A stretch of 38,784 nt of DNA from the NCBI GenBank assembly GCA_947576945.1, contig CANPTH010000039.1, forward strand, positions 1 through 38,784, written 5' to 3'. Shown here piece after piece: positions 27,320-33,820 of the stretch. This stretch comes from an uncultured Lachnospiraceae bacterium (GTDB lineage Bacteria; Bacillota; Clostridia; Lachnospirales; Lachnospiraceae). Made by a program: the position numbers and the translations under genes. The notes beneath the pieces were generated by a model that was given only the letters and a program-made list of their open reading frames with translations, was not told where the DNA came from and did no database searches. The stretch's first letter is position 1, and every line of letters begins with the position of its first letter.

Positions 27320-28309
27320 TCAGCATATGATATCCATATACTTCATGCGGACCAGCTCATAATCCAGCACAATCTGCTGCCCTGTGCCTCCGTCTATCAG
27401 CCGCTTTAATTCCGTCACGGCCTCGGACGCAATCCGCTTAAAGTTCTGCCGCACAGTGTTCATCTGCTTTCCCGCATACCCCATCAGCATAATGCCGTCA
27501 AAACCGCACACCGGCCGGAAAATATCCATCTCGATCAGCGCCTTCATCGCCCCGATCGCCATCAGGTCGGATGCGCATACCACCACGTCCTTCTTCTTCG
27601 CATACTTAAAAGTGTGGTTTCTCGCCTGCAGCTCGGAAAACTCTCCGTTACGAACAAGCAGTGACAGTTCCAGCTCCCCGGCCAGCCGCCGGATCCCCTT
27701 AAGCCTTTCGTCCGTCACATAACCGTTCTTCTTCCCCGCCAGATAGAGAATGCTCCTTCCCTGATTGTCCAGCACCGTCTTCTTCGCCACATCATACTGG
27801 GCCTGCTCCTGATCGATCCAGACACTGGAAGTCGTCCCGTTCACCATCGGGGCATCCACCAGCACGATCTTAAAAACCTGCGCTGCTATCAGTTTATGCA
27901 GCACCTTATCTTCCTTTGACATCCCGAAAATAATAAGCCCTGTGATACTCTGCACCTGTAAATAGCGTATCACCTCTTCGAGGTTCTTATTCTGCAACAT
28001 GGAATAAAATATGGTGATGACGTCCAGATTCAATTCCACGGCCCGCCCGATGGTTCCCGACATGTACTGCATATTGATCTCGTCCACCGCCTGCGACGCG
28101 CTGCTCAAGTTCAAAAGGATCGCCACTCTCCCGGACTGCTTCGACGAAAGCGCCGCCGCCACTGAGTTGGGCACGAAATTTAACTCATTTACTGCCTGAT
28201 TTACTTTTTTCTTCGTCTCTTCGCTGACATTCGGGTAGTCATTCAGCACCTTGGATACCGTGGAGATCGCTACGCCCGCATGCTTCGCCACATCTTTGAT
28301 CGATACCAT
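27320..28309 (-). CDS. LacI-family transcriptional regulator
   Basis: 329 residues. The N-terminal helix-turn-helix and hinge (SIKDVAKHAGVAISTVSKVLNDYPNVSEETKKKV, then AAALSSKQSG) is the LacI signature, followed by a periplasmic-binding-like sensor domain (about 60-329). The DNA-binding domain is intact. The effector is not predictable. Two back-to-back operator-like palindromes overlap its own promoter (28337-28376), indicating autoregulation. The position before glgP suggests control of glycogen or maltodextrin use, though I find no matching operator directly in front of glgP. Confidence 0.9.
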   Translation of the reverse strand: MVSIKDVAKHAGVAISTVSKVLNDYPNVSEETKKKVNQAVNELNFVPNSVAAALSSKQSGRVAILLNLSSASQAVDEINMQYMSGTIGRAVELNLDVITIFYSMLQNKNLEEVIRYLQVQSITGLIIFGMSKEDKVLHKLIAAQVFKIVLVDAPMVNGTTSSVWIDQEQAQYDVAKKTVLDNQGRSILYLAGKKNGYVTDERLKGIRRLAGELELSLLVRNGEFSELQARNHTFKYAKKKDVVVCASDLMAIGAMKALIEMDIFRPVCGFDGIMLMGYAGKQMNTVRQNFKRIASEAVTELKRLIDGGTGQQIVLDYELVRMKYMDIIC

Positions 28310-28336
28310 GCTTCATCCATTCTGAAAACGGTGTGC

Positions 28337-28376
28337 ATTATATTCTACGGAAAAGGTTTTCCGGAAATCGTTTTCC
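28337..28376 (-). promoter_or_regulatory. LacI-gene promoter with two tandem LacI-type operators
   Basis: Minus-strand -10 TATAAT occupies 28342-28337. Immediately upstream are two contiguous 14-bp palindromes: 28349-28362 (GGAAAAGGTTTTCC) and 28363-28376 (GGAAATCGTTTTCC). Each has 6 of 7 pairs, the second with the central CG typical of LacI-family operators. They cover the -35 region, so a bound repressor would block RNA polymerase. Confidence 0.65.
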
Positions 28377-28392
28377 GAAATCATCATACAAC

Positions 28393-28421
28393 AAAAGAGC
28401 GGTTTTGTAAACCACTCTTTT
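28393..28421. terminator. Hairpin upstream of the LacI promoter
   Basis: Stem AAAAGAG-GGTTT / AAACC-CTCTTTT with one mismatch and a TGT loop, followed on the minus strand by TTTTGTTG. It may be a backup terminator insulating the regulator from flagellin read-through. Confidence 0.5.
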
Positions 28422-28494
28422 CAGAAACTTATGGAAAAATTTGCACCTCTAAGTTACCTGCCCGCTAAAATATGCGCCTGCAGCGTCATTCAGC

Positions 28495-28528
28495 AAAACA
28501 GCCGCACTCCTCAATGGAATGCGGCTGT
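28495..28528 (-). terminator. Intrinsic terminator of the flagellin operon
   Basis: Minus strand: ACAGCCGCA pairs with TGCGGCTGT, plus three inner pairs around a short loop, followed by TTTT. It begins 50 bp after the last flagellin stop codon. Confidence 0.8.
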
Positions 28529-28577
28529 CTGCCGGCGCAGTACTTATGCAGCCGGTTGCTTACTTATAACGAATTCA

Positions 28578-29642
28578 TCAGCCAAGTAAAGACAATGCCA
28601 GCTGGTTGCTCTGGTTCGCCTGGGAGAGCATGGAGGTACCTGCCTGCTGCAAGATGTTATTGTTCGCATATCTGACCATCTCGGTGGCAATGTCCGTGTC
28701 ACGAACCTGCGCCTCCGCAGATGTGGTATTCTCCACGATGTTATCCAGATTGCTGATGGTGTGCTCCAGTCTGTTCTGGATCGCGCCGAGGTCGGAACGC
28801 TGTTCGGATACATCCTTGATCGCATGCTTGGCAAATGCATTGAGTGCAGCGAAGTCTGCTGCCGTAGGTGCATCTTCTACTGAACCATGTGTCGTAGGTG
28901 TCTGATCCCAGCCGGTCGCCTTATTATTATCAACCCACTCTCTTACCGCCGTATCTACAATTTTTGTGGTGTCTGTTTCTACTTTATAGAATTTAGCCAG
29001 CATGCCTGCAGTCAGGGTAGCTTTGCCATCCACCAGCGTATTATAGTGATTCTTATCCGTGCTGTTGTTCGTAGCGTCATTTGGCAGCGCTTCCGTATTA
29101 GCCACCCCGAACTTAGTCTGATCTTTGACTGCATTGGCGATCAGCTCATTGGTGTTCATGTTCTTGATGGTAATGCCGATATGCTGACCGGACTCCGCGC
29201 CAACCTGCAGTCCCTTGTTGGAGAAGGATCCATCCAGAAGACTCTGCTCATTGAATGTGGTCGTGCTCTGTACACGGTCGATCTCACTCATCAGCTGCTT
29301 AACCTCTGCCTGGATATAGCTGCGGTCTGCGGATGTCAACGTACCGTTCTCACCCTTTACAGCCAGCTCGTTCATTCTCTGCAGCATATCCTGCACTTCG
29401 TTCAAAGCGCCCTCTGCCGTCTGTACGCAGGAGATACCGTCCTGTGCATTGGCAGATGCCTGGGTCAGGCCGCGGATCTGTCTTCTCATCTTCTCGGATA
29501 TGGATAAACCTGCCGCGTCGTCTGCCGCACGGTTGATCTTATAACCGGAAGAAAGTTTCTCCGTCGACTTCGCCTGCGCCTTCGTCGTAAGGCCCAGCAT
29601 TCTGTTGGAATTCATTGCCGTGATGTTGTGTTGTACTACCAT
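28578..29642 (-). CDS. Flagellin, second of a tandem pair
   Basis: 354 residues. N-terminal D0/D1 (1-165, MVVQHNITAMNSNRMLG...LSSGYKINRAADDAAGLSISEKM) and C-terminal D1/D0 (about 270-354, ending NQLALSLLG) are canonical. The middle is short and unrelated to that of the neighbouring flagellin. The segment LQRMNELAVKGENGTL keeps the residues of the TLR5-contacting region. Secreted by the flagellar export system without a signal peptide. Its leader has a CsrA-type hairpin. Nucleotide identity with the other copy is very high at both ends and low in the centre, as expected for gene conversion of the structural ends. It follows the first flagellin by 67 bp. Confidence 0.97.
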   Translation of the reverse strand: MVVQHNITAMNSNRMLGLTTKAQAKSTEKLSSGYKINRAADDAAGLSISEKMRRQIRGLTQASANAQDGISCVQTAEGALNEVQDMLQRMNELAVKGENGTLTSADRSYIQAEVKQLMSEIDRVQSTTTFNEQSLLDGSFSNKGLQVGAESGQHIGITIKNMNTNELIANAVKDQTKFGVANTEALPNDATNNSTDKNHYNTLVDGKATLTAGMLAKFYKVETDTTKIVDTAVREWVDNNKATGWDQTPTTHGSVEDAPTAADFAALNAFAKHAIKDVSEQRSDLGAIQNRLEHTISNLDNIVENTTSAEAQVRDTDIATEMVRYANNNILQQAGTSMLSQANQSNQLALSLLG

Positions 29643-29647
29643 AATTT

Positions 29648-29686
29648 ACCTCCTTGTTATATGCTGCCGTAAATCCTTTTACGGCA
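29648..29686 (-). promoter_or_regulatory. Dual CsrA-binding leader of the second flagellin gene
   Basis: Minus strand: perfect 8-bp stem TGCCGTAA/TTACGGCA (29686-29665) presents hexaloop AAGGAT, containing ANGGA. Nine nt later comes AAGGAGGT (29655-29648), the ribosome site, also containing ANGGA. Bridging of a loop site and a ribosome-site motif is how CsrA blocks hag translation in Bacillus. Confidence 0.8.
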
Positions 29687-29709
29687 TTCTGTTTATAAGA
29701 CGGGACTCA

Positions 29710-30768
29710 TTAACCAAGTAAGGACAATGCCAGCTGGTTGCTCTGGTTCGCCTGAGACAGCATGGATGTGCCTGCCTGCTGTAAGATATTGTTGTTCGCA
29801 TACCTGACCATCTCTGTCGCGATATCCGTATCACGAATCTGTGCTTCTGCAGATGTGGTGTTCTCCACGATGTTATCCAGGTTGCTGATCGTGTGCTCCA
29901 GTCTGTTCTGGATTGCACCAAGGTTGGAACGCTGTTCGGATACGTCTTTGATCGCATGTTTTGCAAACGCATTCAGTGCTGCGAAATCCGCTGCAGTAGG
30001 CGCCTCATCTACCATTGTAACATCTGTTGCTATCGCGATCTTATCATTTGCCGTACCCGTTGTTGTAAGACGATCATCTGCCAGATCATCCGTTTTAAAG
30101 CTGTAGAATTTCTCTAACATATCCAATTTGAGGAAATTGTCACCTTCTACATATTTCTTGGAATCGCCTGCATTTATCACATCTCCCGTCGCTGCAGCTG
30201 CTCTTTTCTCGTCATCTCCTATGTTATCAACTCCAAATTTTACATTATCATGAACTGCATTAGCGATCAGCTCATTCGTCTTCATATTCTTGATCGAGAT
30301 AGCGATATGCTGACCGGACTCCGCGCCAACCTGCAGTCCCTTGTTGGAGAAGGAACCATCCAGAAGACTCTGCTCATTGAATGTGGTTGTGCTCTGTACG
30401 CGGTCGATCTCACTCATCAGCTGCTTAACCTCTGCCTGGATATAGCTGCGGTCCGTGGACGTCAGGGTTCCGTTCTCACCCTTTACAGCCAGCTCGTTCA
30501 TTCTCTGCAGCATATCCTGCACTTCGTTCAAAGCGCCCTCTGCCGTCTGTACGCAGGAGATACCGTCCTGTGCATTGGCAGATGCCTGGGTCAGGCCGCG
30601 GATCTGTCTTCTCATCTTCTCGGATATGGATAAACCTGCCGCGTCGTCTGCCGCACGGTTGATCTTATAACCGGAAGAAAGTTTCTCCGTCGACTTCGCC
30701 TGCGCCTTCGTTGTAAGGCCCAGCATTCTGTTGGAATTCATTGCTGTGATGTTGTGTTGTACTACCAT
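29710..30768 (-). CDS. Flagellin, first of a tandem pair
   Basis: 352 residues, with D0/D1 ends almost identical to those of the downstream flagellin (first 165 and last about 75 residues). The central portion (about 180-270, AAAATGDVINAGDSKKYVEGDN) is different, so the exposed surface differs. AAGGAGG precedes the ATG. The gene lies 198 bp after csrA. I see no sigma-28 promoter in that gap, only structured leader (hairpins at 30948-30925, 30899-30878 and 30812-30791). It probably depends on transcription from upstream of csrA, which the invertible segment can supply. Confidence 0.97.
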   Translation of the reverse strand: MVVQHNITAMNSNRMLGLTTKAQAKSTEKLSSGYKINRAADDAAGLSISEKMRRQIRGLTQASANAQDGISCVQTAEGALNEVQDMLQRMNELAVKGENGTLTSTDRSYIQAEVKQLMSEIDRVQSTTTFNEQSLLDGSFSNKGLQVGAESGQHIAISIKNMKTNELIANAVHDNVKFGVDNIGDDEKRAAAATGDVINAGDSKKYVEGDNFLKLDMLEKFYSFKTDDLADDRLTTTGTANDKIAIATDVTMVDEAPTAADFAALNAFAKHAIKDVSEQRSNLGAIQNRLEHTISNLDNIVENTTSAEAQIRDTDIATEMVRYANNNILQQAGTSMLSQANQSNQLALSLLG

Positions 30769-30773
30769 AATTT

Positions 30774-30812
30774 ACCTCCTTGTTATTGCCTGCTGCAATT
30801 CCGTTTGCAGCA
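30774..30812 (-). promoter_or_regulatory. Dual CsrA-binding leader of the first flagellin gene
   Basis: Minus strand: perfect 8-bp stem TGCTGCAA/TTGCAGCA (30812-30791) with hexaloop ACGGAA, then 9 nt, then AAGGAGGT (30781-30774). Stem sequence differs from the other flagellin leader while stem length, loop size, ANGGA position and spacing are the same, which is compensatory covariation. Confidence 0.82.
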
Positions 30813-30924
30813 TTTTTATTCAGTTTCTGCTGCATGGCGCATATACGCTCAGCGCAGTAAATGCGCAGAGCTGTTGCCATAAGTATTTTTCTACATACTT
30901 ACTGTGCAGATTTTTATAATAAAC

Positions 30925-30948
30925 CCGAAACCCCCAGGATAGTTTCGG
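30925..30948 (-). terminator. Weak terminator or attenuator between csrA and flagellin
   Basis: Stem CCGAAAC/GTTTCGG (7 bp, 10-nt loop) starting 18 bp after the csrA stop, followed by GTTTATTATAAAA. The T tract is interrupted, so partial read-through to the flagellins is plausible. Confidence 0.45.
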
Positions 30949-30966
30949 ATTATTATCCCTTTGCCG

Positions 30967-31242
30967 CTATATCGCTTTCACATCTTTTCCGGATGCCTGC
31001 CTGCTGCCCTTTTTCTTCCGATACTTCTCCGGAAGATCCGGTACCGCATAGTAATGTGAAAGCCGCTCCTGCCCATCCCCATCGGCTGCATTTGCTTCAA
31101 TCACTTTACTGCGGACCACATTGATGTCTTTCGGAATATCCAGCATAACGCGGGTATGATTCTTACTGCCGCCCAGAAAAACGATCCTGATATCATCTCC
31201 TATCATCAAATATTCTTCCGTGCTCACTGTCAGTCTTAACAT
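30967..31242 (-). CDS. csrA: CsrA-family translational regulator, variant with C-terminal extension
   Basis: 91 residues against the usual 60-75. Aligns without gaps to CsrA over the first 50: MLRLTVSTEEYLMIGDDIRIVFLG...LDIPKDINVVRSKVIEAN, including Leu4, IGDD and Arg44. The RNA-contacting Arg6-Arg7/Lys7 of typical CsrA are Val6-Ser7, and a basic tail (RKKKGSRQASGKDVKAI) follows that might compensate. It binds ANGGA motifs in mRNA leaders; two such dual sites lie in the flagellin leaders just downstream. Start ATG at 31242, with AGGAGG 7 nt upstream; the GTG at 31248 is only 1 nt from it. No fliW, the usual CsrA antagonist gene, is in the window. Confidence 0.85.
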   Translation of the reverse strand: MLRLTVSTEEYLMIGDDIRIVFLGGSKNHTRVMLDIPKDINVVRSKVIEANAADGDGQERLSHYYAVPDLPEKYRKKKGSRQASGKDVKAI

Positions 31243-31334
31243 CCTCACACCTCCTGCAAATTGCTTTCTCCAAAAACATCACTCTTCCTGTCAAACTTCG
31301 AACCCATCCTTCAGAGAACAAAGCATCTATCTGT

Positions 31335-31365
31335 AATGCAACAATTGTATAAGAAGTGTTGCATT
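31335..31365 (+). repeat. Left crossover site of the invertible segment
   Basis: 31 bp: 12-bp arm AATGCAACAATT, 7-bp asymmetric centre GTATAAG, 12-bp arm AAGTGTTGCATT. The arms are inverted repeats of each other with one mismatch, the layout of a tyrosine-recombinase core site (compare loxP 13-8-13). Confidence 0.85.
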
Positions 31366-31428
31366 GCTGCAGTCTGTTATATAGTAAGGGAGACCCGGAG
31401 AAATCAACGCACAGAAAGGAGCACCATC

Positions 31429-32010
31429 ATGAGTACGACGCACCCCATTAAGAGTGAAGAAAAACTGAAAAAATTCAAAGAATATTATCTATTCATCAAA
31501 CCTGTATGCCGAAACTATGCCATGATCATATTGGGATTAAATACAGCATTCAGAATCGGCGACCTTCTGAGTTTACAGTGGCGGGATGTATTCAGCGAGA
31601 AAAAGAACTGCTTCAAAGATCATATATGCATTACGGAGCAGAAGACAGGAAAAGAGCGAAGCGTGGCAGTCAATGACAGCGTTTCAGACGCTCTCTACAT
31701 TTTACGGGAAAAAGAAAACCATGGGGAGAAAAGCCAGTATCTGTTTCCGAATGGAAGAAAACACTCAGACCATCTCTCCCGTTCCCAGGCATTCCGTATC
31801 ATCAAGGAAGCTGCCGAATATGCAGGATTAGAGGAACACATAAGCTGCCATTCTCTTAGAAAGACCTTCGGTTATCATGCCTGGAAGCAGGGCGTGCAGC
31901 CTGCTCTGCTGATGGAACTGTACAATCACTCTTCCTATCGCATAACCAAACAATACCTGTGCATCGAACAGGACGATAAAGATATGGTATATTTAACTGT
32001 GCAGTTATAA
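31429..32010 (+). CDS. Short tyrosine site-specific recombinase, FimB/FimE-sized
   Basis: 193 residues, essentially a catalytic domain without the N-terminal core-binding domain of XerC/D, like the FimB/FimE inversion recombinases. Catalytic residues are all in place: Arg42 (NTAFRIGDLLSLQW), Lys in the TGKERSV hairpin (Lys72/75), His141-x-x-Arg144 (CHSLRKTF), His167 (LYNHSS) and nucleophile Tyr176 (TKQYL). Start ATG at 31429 with AAGGAG 8 nt upstream. A possible promoter (TTGCAT-N15-TATAGT) uses the inner arm of the left crossover site, which inversion would regenerate. The gene sits between inverted copies of the presumed target site, so it should invert the segment that encodes it. Confidence 0.92.
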   Translation: MSTTHPIKSEEKLKKFKEYYLFIKPVCRNYAMIILGLNTAFRIGDLLSLQWRDVFSEKKNCFKDHICITEQKTGKERSVAVNDSVSDALYILREKENHGEKSQYLFPNGRKHSDHLSRSQAFRIIKEAAEYAGLEEHISCHSLRKTFGYHAWKQGVQPALLMELYNHSSYRITKQYLCIEQDDKDMVYLTVQL

Positions 32011-32074
32011 ACAGATTTCCTGATATCATTTACCATAAGGCTGAATAAATTTAACATATTTTCAGAATATGATC

Positions 32075-32101
32075 TAAACTATTATGACATGGGTCCGATA
32101 T
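32075..32101 (+). promoter_or_regulatory. Flagellar sigma-28 (SigD-type) promoter inside the invertible segment
   Basis: TAAA (32075-32078), 15-nt spacer, TCCGATAT (32094-32101), against the SigD consensus TAAA-N15-GCCGATAT; only the first base of the -10 differs. It points right, toward the crossover site, with no coding sequence on the plus strand downstream. After inversion it would read into csrA and the flagellins, the natural targets of sigma-28. Confidence 0.8.
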
Positions 32102-32117
32102 ATATAATGTAAGTCAA

Positions 32118-32148
32118 AATGCAACACTTCTTATACAAGTGTTGCATT
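32118..32148 (-). repeat. Right crossover site of the invertible segment, doubling as a terminator hairpin
   Basis: Inverse of the left site: on the plus strand arm AATGCAACACTT, centre CTTATAC, arm AAGTGTTGCATT; the arms are perfect 12-bp inverted repeats. The arm end runs into TTTTT (32147-32151), so RNA from the sigma-28 promoter would form a 12-bp hairpin with a U tract. The left site lacks the T tract. Confidence 0.85.
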
Positions 32149-32373
32149 TTTGTCTGCATTTATCTAATAGAATATCCCCGTAAAATCTTTTCATACCTTC
32201 TTATCCCAAATTCCAACCCCTTCAGCACAATCTTTCTTCAACTGCTCCATCACACTTTCCGGTATTCTCTACTGTTCTCTGCATTCTTCCAGACATAACA
32301 CAAATGAGCCCGGGCTGCTTATCTCACAGCCTGAGCTCACCTGCATATATTCTTTATATCTCTCTATATCTTA
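32149..32373. other. Intergenic interval with no intact gene
   Basis: Between the right crossover site and the phosphofructokinase gene. On the minus strand a short protein-like stretch (32268-32191, PESVMEQLKKDCAEGVGIWDKKV then stop) follows an in-frame TAG. It might be the worn tail of a lost gene; I cannot name it. The pfp terminator lies within the interval. Confidence 0.3.
32294..32339 (-). terminator. Intrinsic terminator of the phosphofructokinase gene
   Basis: Minus strand stem TGAGCTCAGGCTG/CAGCCCGGGCTCA with two mismatches and a 9-nt loop, followed by TTTGTGTTATG. Confidence 0.7.
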
Positions 32374-33600
32374 TTATTTACGTACCAGATGTCTCGGCAG
32401 ACCATTCACATACAGCGGCTGCAACTCGCCCATGATCAGCGGTCTTGCATATTTCTCATAGCCTTCTGTCAATCCCTTGCCATCCTCTGTGATCCACTCG
32501 TCGGGAACGTTTCTCTCTACGTTAGCGATCGCATGGATATCATATGCGCTGGTACCGCACTGGTAAGGATCGTCACCATTTCTGTCTAATGTGATCATCA
32601 TACCTGTCTTGCCTTCCTCTGCCGCCACAACTGCGTCGTGACCTACCTGGAATGCCTCGTTGATATCTGTCAGGGAAGCCAGATGAGTTGCCGCTCTCTG
32701 CAATGTGGAGAACTCAACCGCACGTGTCTTGAGTCCTGTCTCAGCAGCAATCCTGTCTGCCAGCATAACAGCCGTACCGGACATCTGCTTATGACCGAAT
32801 GCATCCACTGCCACTTCTCTGCCAATCTCACATACATATCTGCCGTCTGCAACCTTGACACCCTCGGATACCGCGATCACTACGGAAGACTTGTTCGCTG
32901 CCAGTTCCTTAACGTCCGCAACAAACTTATCGATATCAAATACTCTCTCCGGCAGATAAATTGCATCGCATCCCTGGCAGTCATCACCCTTCGCCAGAGC
33001 AGCCGCTGCAGTCAGCCAGCCTGCATTACGTCCCATGATCTCCACGATACATACGGTAGGTTTCTTCGCACCGAAAGATTCATTGTCACGGATAATCTCC
33101 TTCACGGAAGTCGCAATGTACTTCGCTGCGGAACCGTATCCAGGGCAGTGGTCTGTGACCGGCAGATCATTATCAATGGTCTTCGGAACACCCATGAATC
33201 TCTGCGGCTTATTGTGTGCTGCCGCATAGTCCGACAACATCTTAACGGTATCCATGGAATCGTTACCGCCTGCATAGAACAGACACTCTATATCATGCTT
33301 CTCCATAATCTCGAATACCTTCTCATATACATCTTCATGGCCTTCGATCTTCGGCATTTTAAAACGGCAGGAACCGAGGAATGCAGAAGGTGTTCTCTTC
33401 AACAGTTCAATACCGGTCTCGTCATTCAGGTACTCGCCCAAATCGATCATCCTGTCTTCCAGGAATCCCTCAATACCGTGAACCATACCATAAATCTTCT
33501 TAACACCCAGCTTCTTGGCAGCTGCGTAAACGCCTGCTACGGAAGAATTGATAACGGCTGTAGGGCCGCCAGACTGACCAACAACAATATTTCCTTTCAT
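32374..33600 (-). CDS. pfp: Phosphofructokinase of the pyrophosphate-dependent type
   Basis: 408 residues, longer than the 320-residue ATP-PfkA. It phosphorylates fructose 6-phosphate to fructose 1,6-bisphosphate. GQSGGPTAVINSS opens the phosphate site. The donor-selecting positions are of PPi type: the ATP-enzyme GGDGS reads GGNDS (Asp114 where ATP enzymes have Gly), and PGTIDND reads PKTIDND (Lys140). IMGRNAGWLTAAAAL and SEGVKVADG follow as in the family. Asp114 and Lys140 are the residues known to exclude ATP and bind PPi, so the reaction should be reversible and serve both glycolysis and gluconeogenesis. AAAGGAG precedes the ATG. The common annotation would be 6-phosphofructokinase. Confidence 0.88.
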   Translation of the reverse strand: MKGNIVVGQSGGPTAVINSSVAGVYAAAKKLGVKKIYGMVHGIEGFLEDRMIDLGEYLNDETGIELLKRTPSAFLGSCRFKMPKIEGHEDVYEKVFEIMEKHDIECLFYAGGNDSMDTVKMLSDYAAAHNKPQRFMGVPKTIDNDLPVTDHCPGYGSAAKYIATSVKEIIRDNESFGAKKPTVCIVEIMGRNAGWLTAAAALAKGDDCQGCDAIYLPERVFDIDKFVADVKELAANKSSVVIAVSEGVKVADGRYVCEIGREVAVDAFGHKQMSGTAVMLADRIAAETGLKTRAVEFSTLQRAATHLASLTDINEAFQVGHDAVVAAEEGKTGMMITLDRNGDDPYQCGTSAYDIHAIANVERNVPDEWITEDGKGLTEGYEKYARPLIMGELQPLYVNGLPRHLVRK

Positions 33601-33727
33601 CGTCTCTCTCCTTTAATATAATATTCTATACGATACCCCCATCCGGATAAACTTACCGGATATCAACAAGATTATACCAAATAAATCCAAACAAGACAAG
33701 CCGCTATCTTACAATGCCTCATTTGTT

Positions 33728-33820
33728 ATGTACGTTTACTATGAAAGTCTCTGACTTTCATAGCATGGATGGCCATGCGGCCCGCTAAGCGACAGGTTGA
33801 GCATGATGTACGTTTACTAT
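33728..33820. repeat. Degenerate relative of the 103-bp repeat: 15-bp direct repeats with perfect hairpin
   Basis: ATGTACGTTTACTAT occurs at 33728-33742 and 33806-33820. Between them, CTATGAAAGTC/GACTTTCATAG forms a perfect 11-bp stem with a 3-nt loop (33739-33763). The left copy extends to ATTTGTTATGTACGTTTACTA, matching the end of the 103-bp repeats (ATTTGTTATGTCGTTTACTA) except for one inserted base. The right copy overlaps the truA stop codon. Confidence 0.55.

Larger units (their letters stand above)
31335..32148. mobile_element. Putative invertible DNA segment encoding its own recombinase and carrying a sigma-28 promoter
   Basis: 814 bp bounded by 31-bp sites in opposite orientation (30/31 identical). 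It contains a tyrosine recombinase gene and, 17 bp inside the right boundary, a flagellar sigma-28 promoter reading rightward. No rightward gene lies beyond. Inversion would move the promoter to 31408-31382 on the minus strand, 140 bp upstream of csrA and in line with both flagellins. I infer a phase switch, drawn here in the OFF orientation. A weak SigA-like pair (TTGATT-N18-TATATA) on the minus strand near the left end could still give low csrA expression. Confidence 0.8.

Noticed and set aside
31366..31428. SigA-like minus-strand promoter (TTGATT-N18-TATATA) that might drive csrA in the present orientation
   Set aside because: Both boxes match only 4 of 6 and the site overlaps the likely recombinase promoter; too weak to call, though it would allow some OFF-state csrA expression.
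32191..32268. Protein-like stretch after an in-frame stop downstream of the crossover site
   Set aside because: Only about 25 codons and no recognisable family; kept only as a remark on the interval and not called as a pseudogene.
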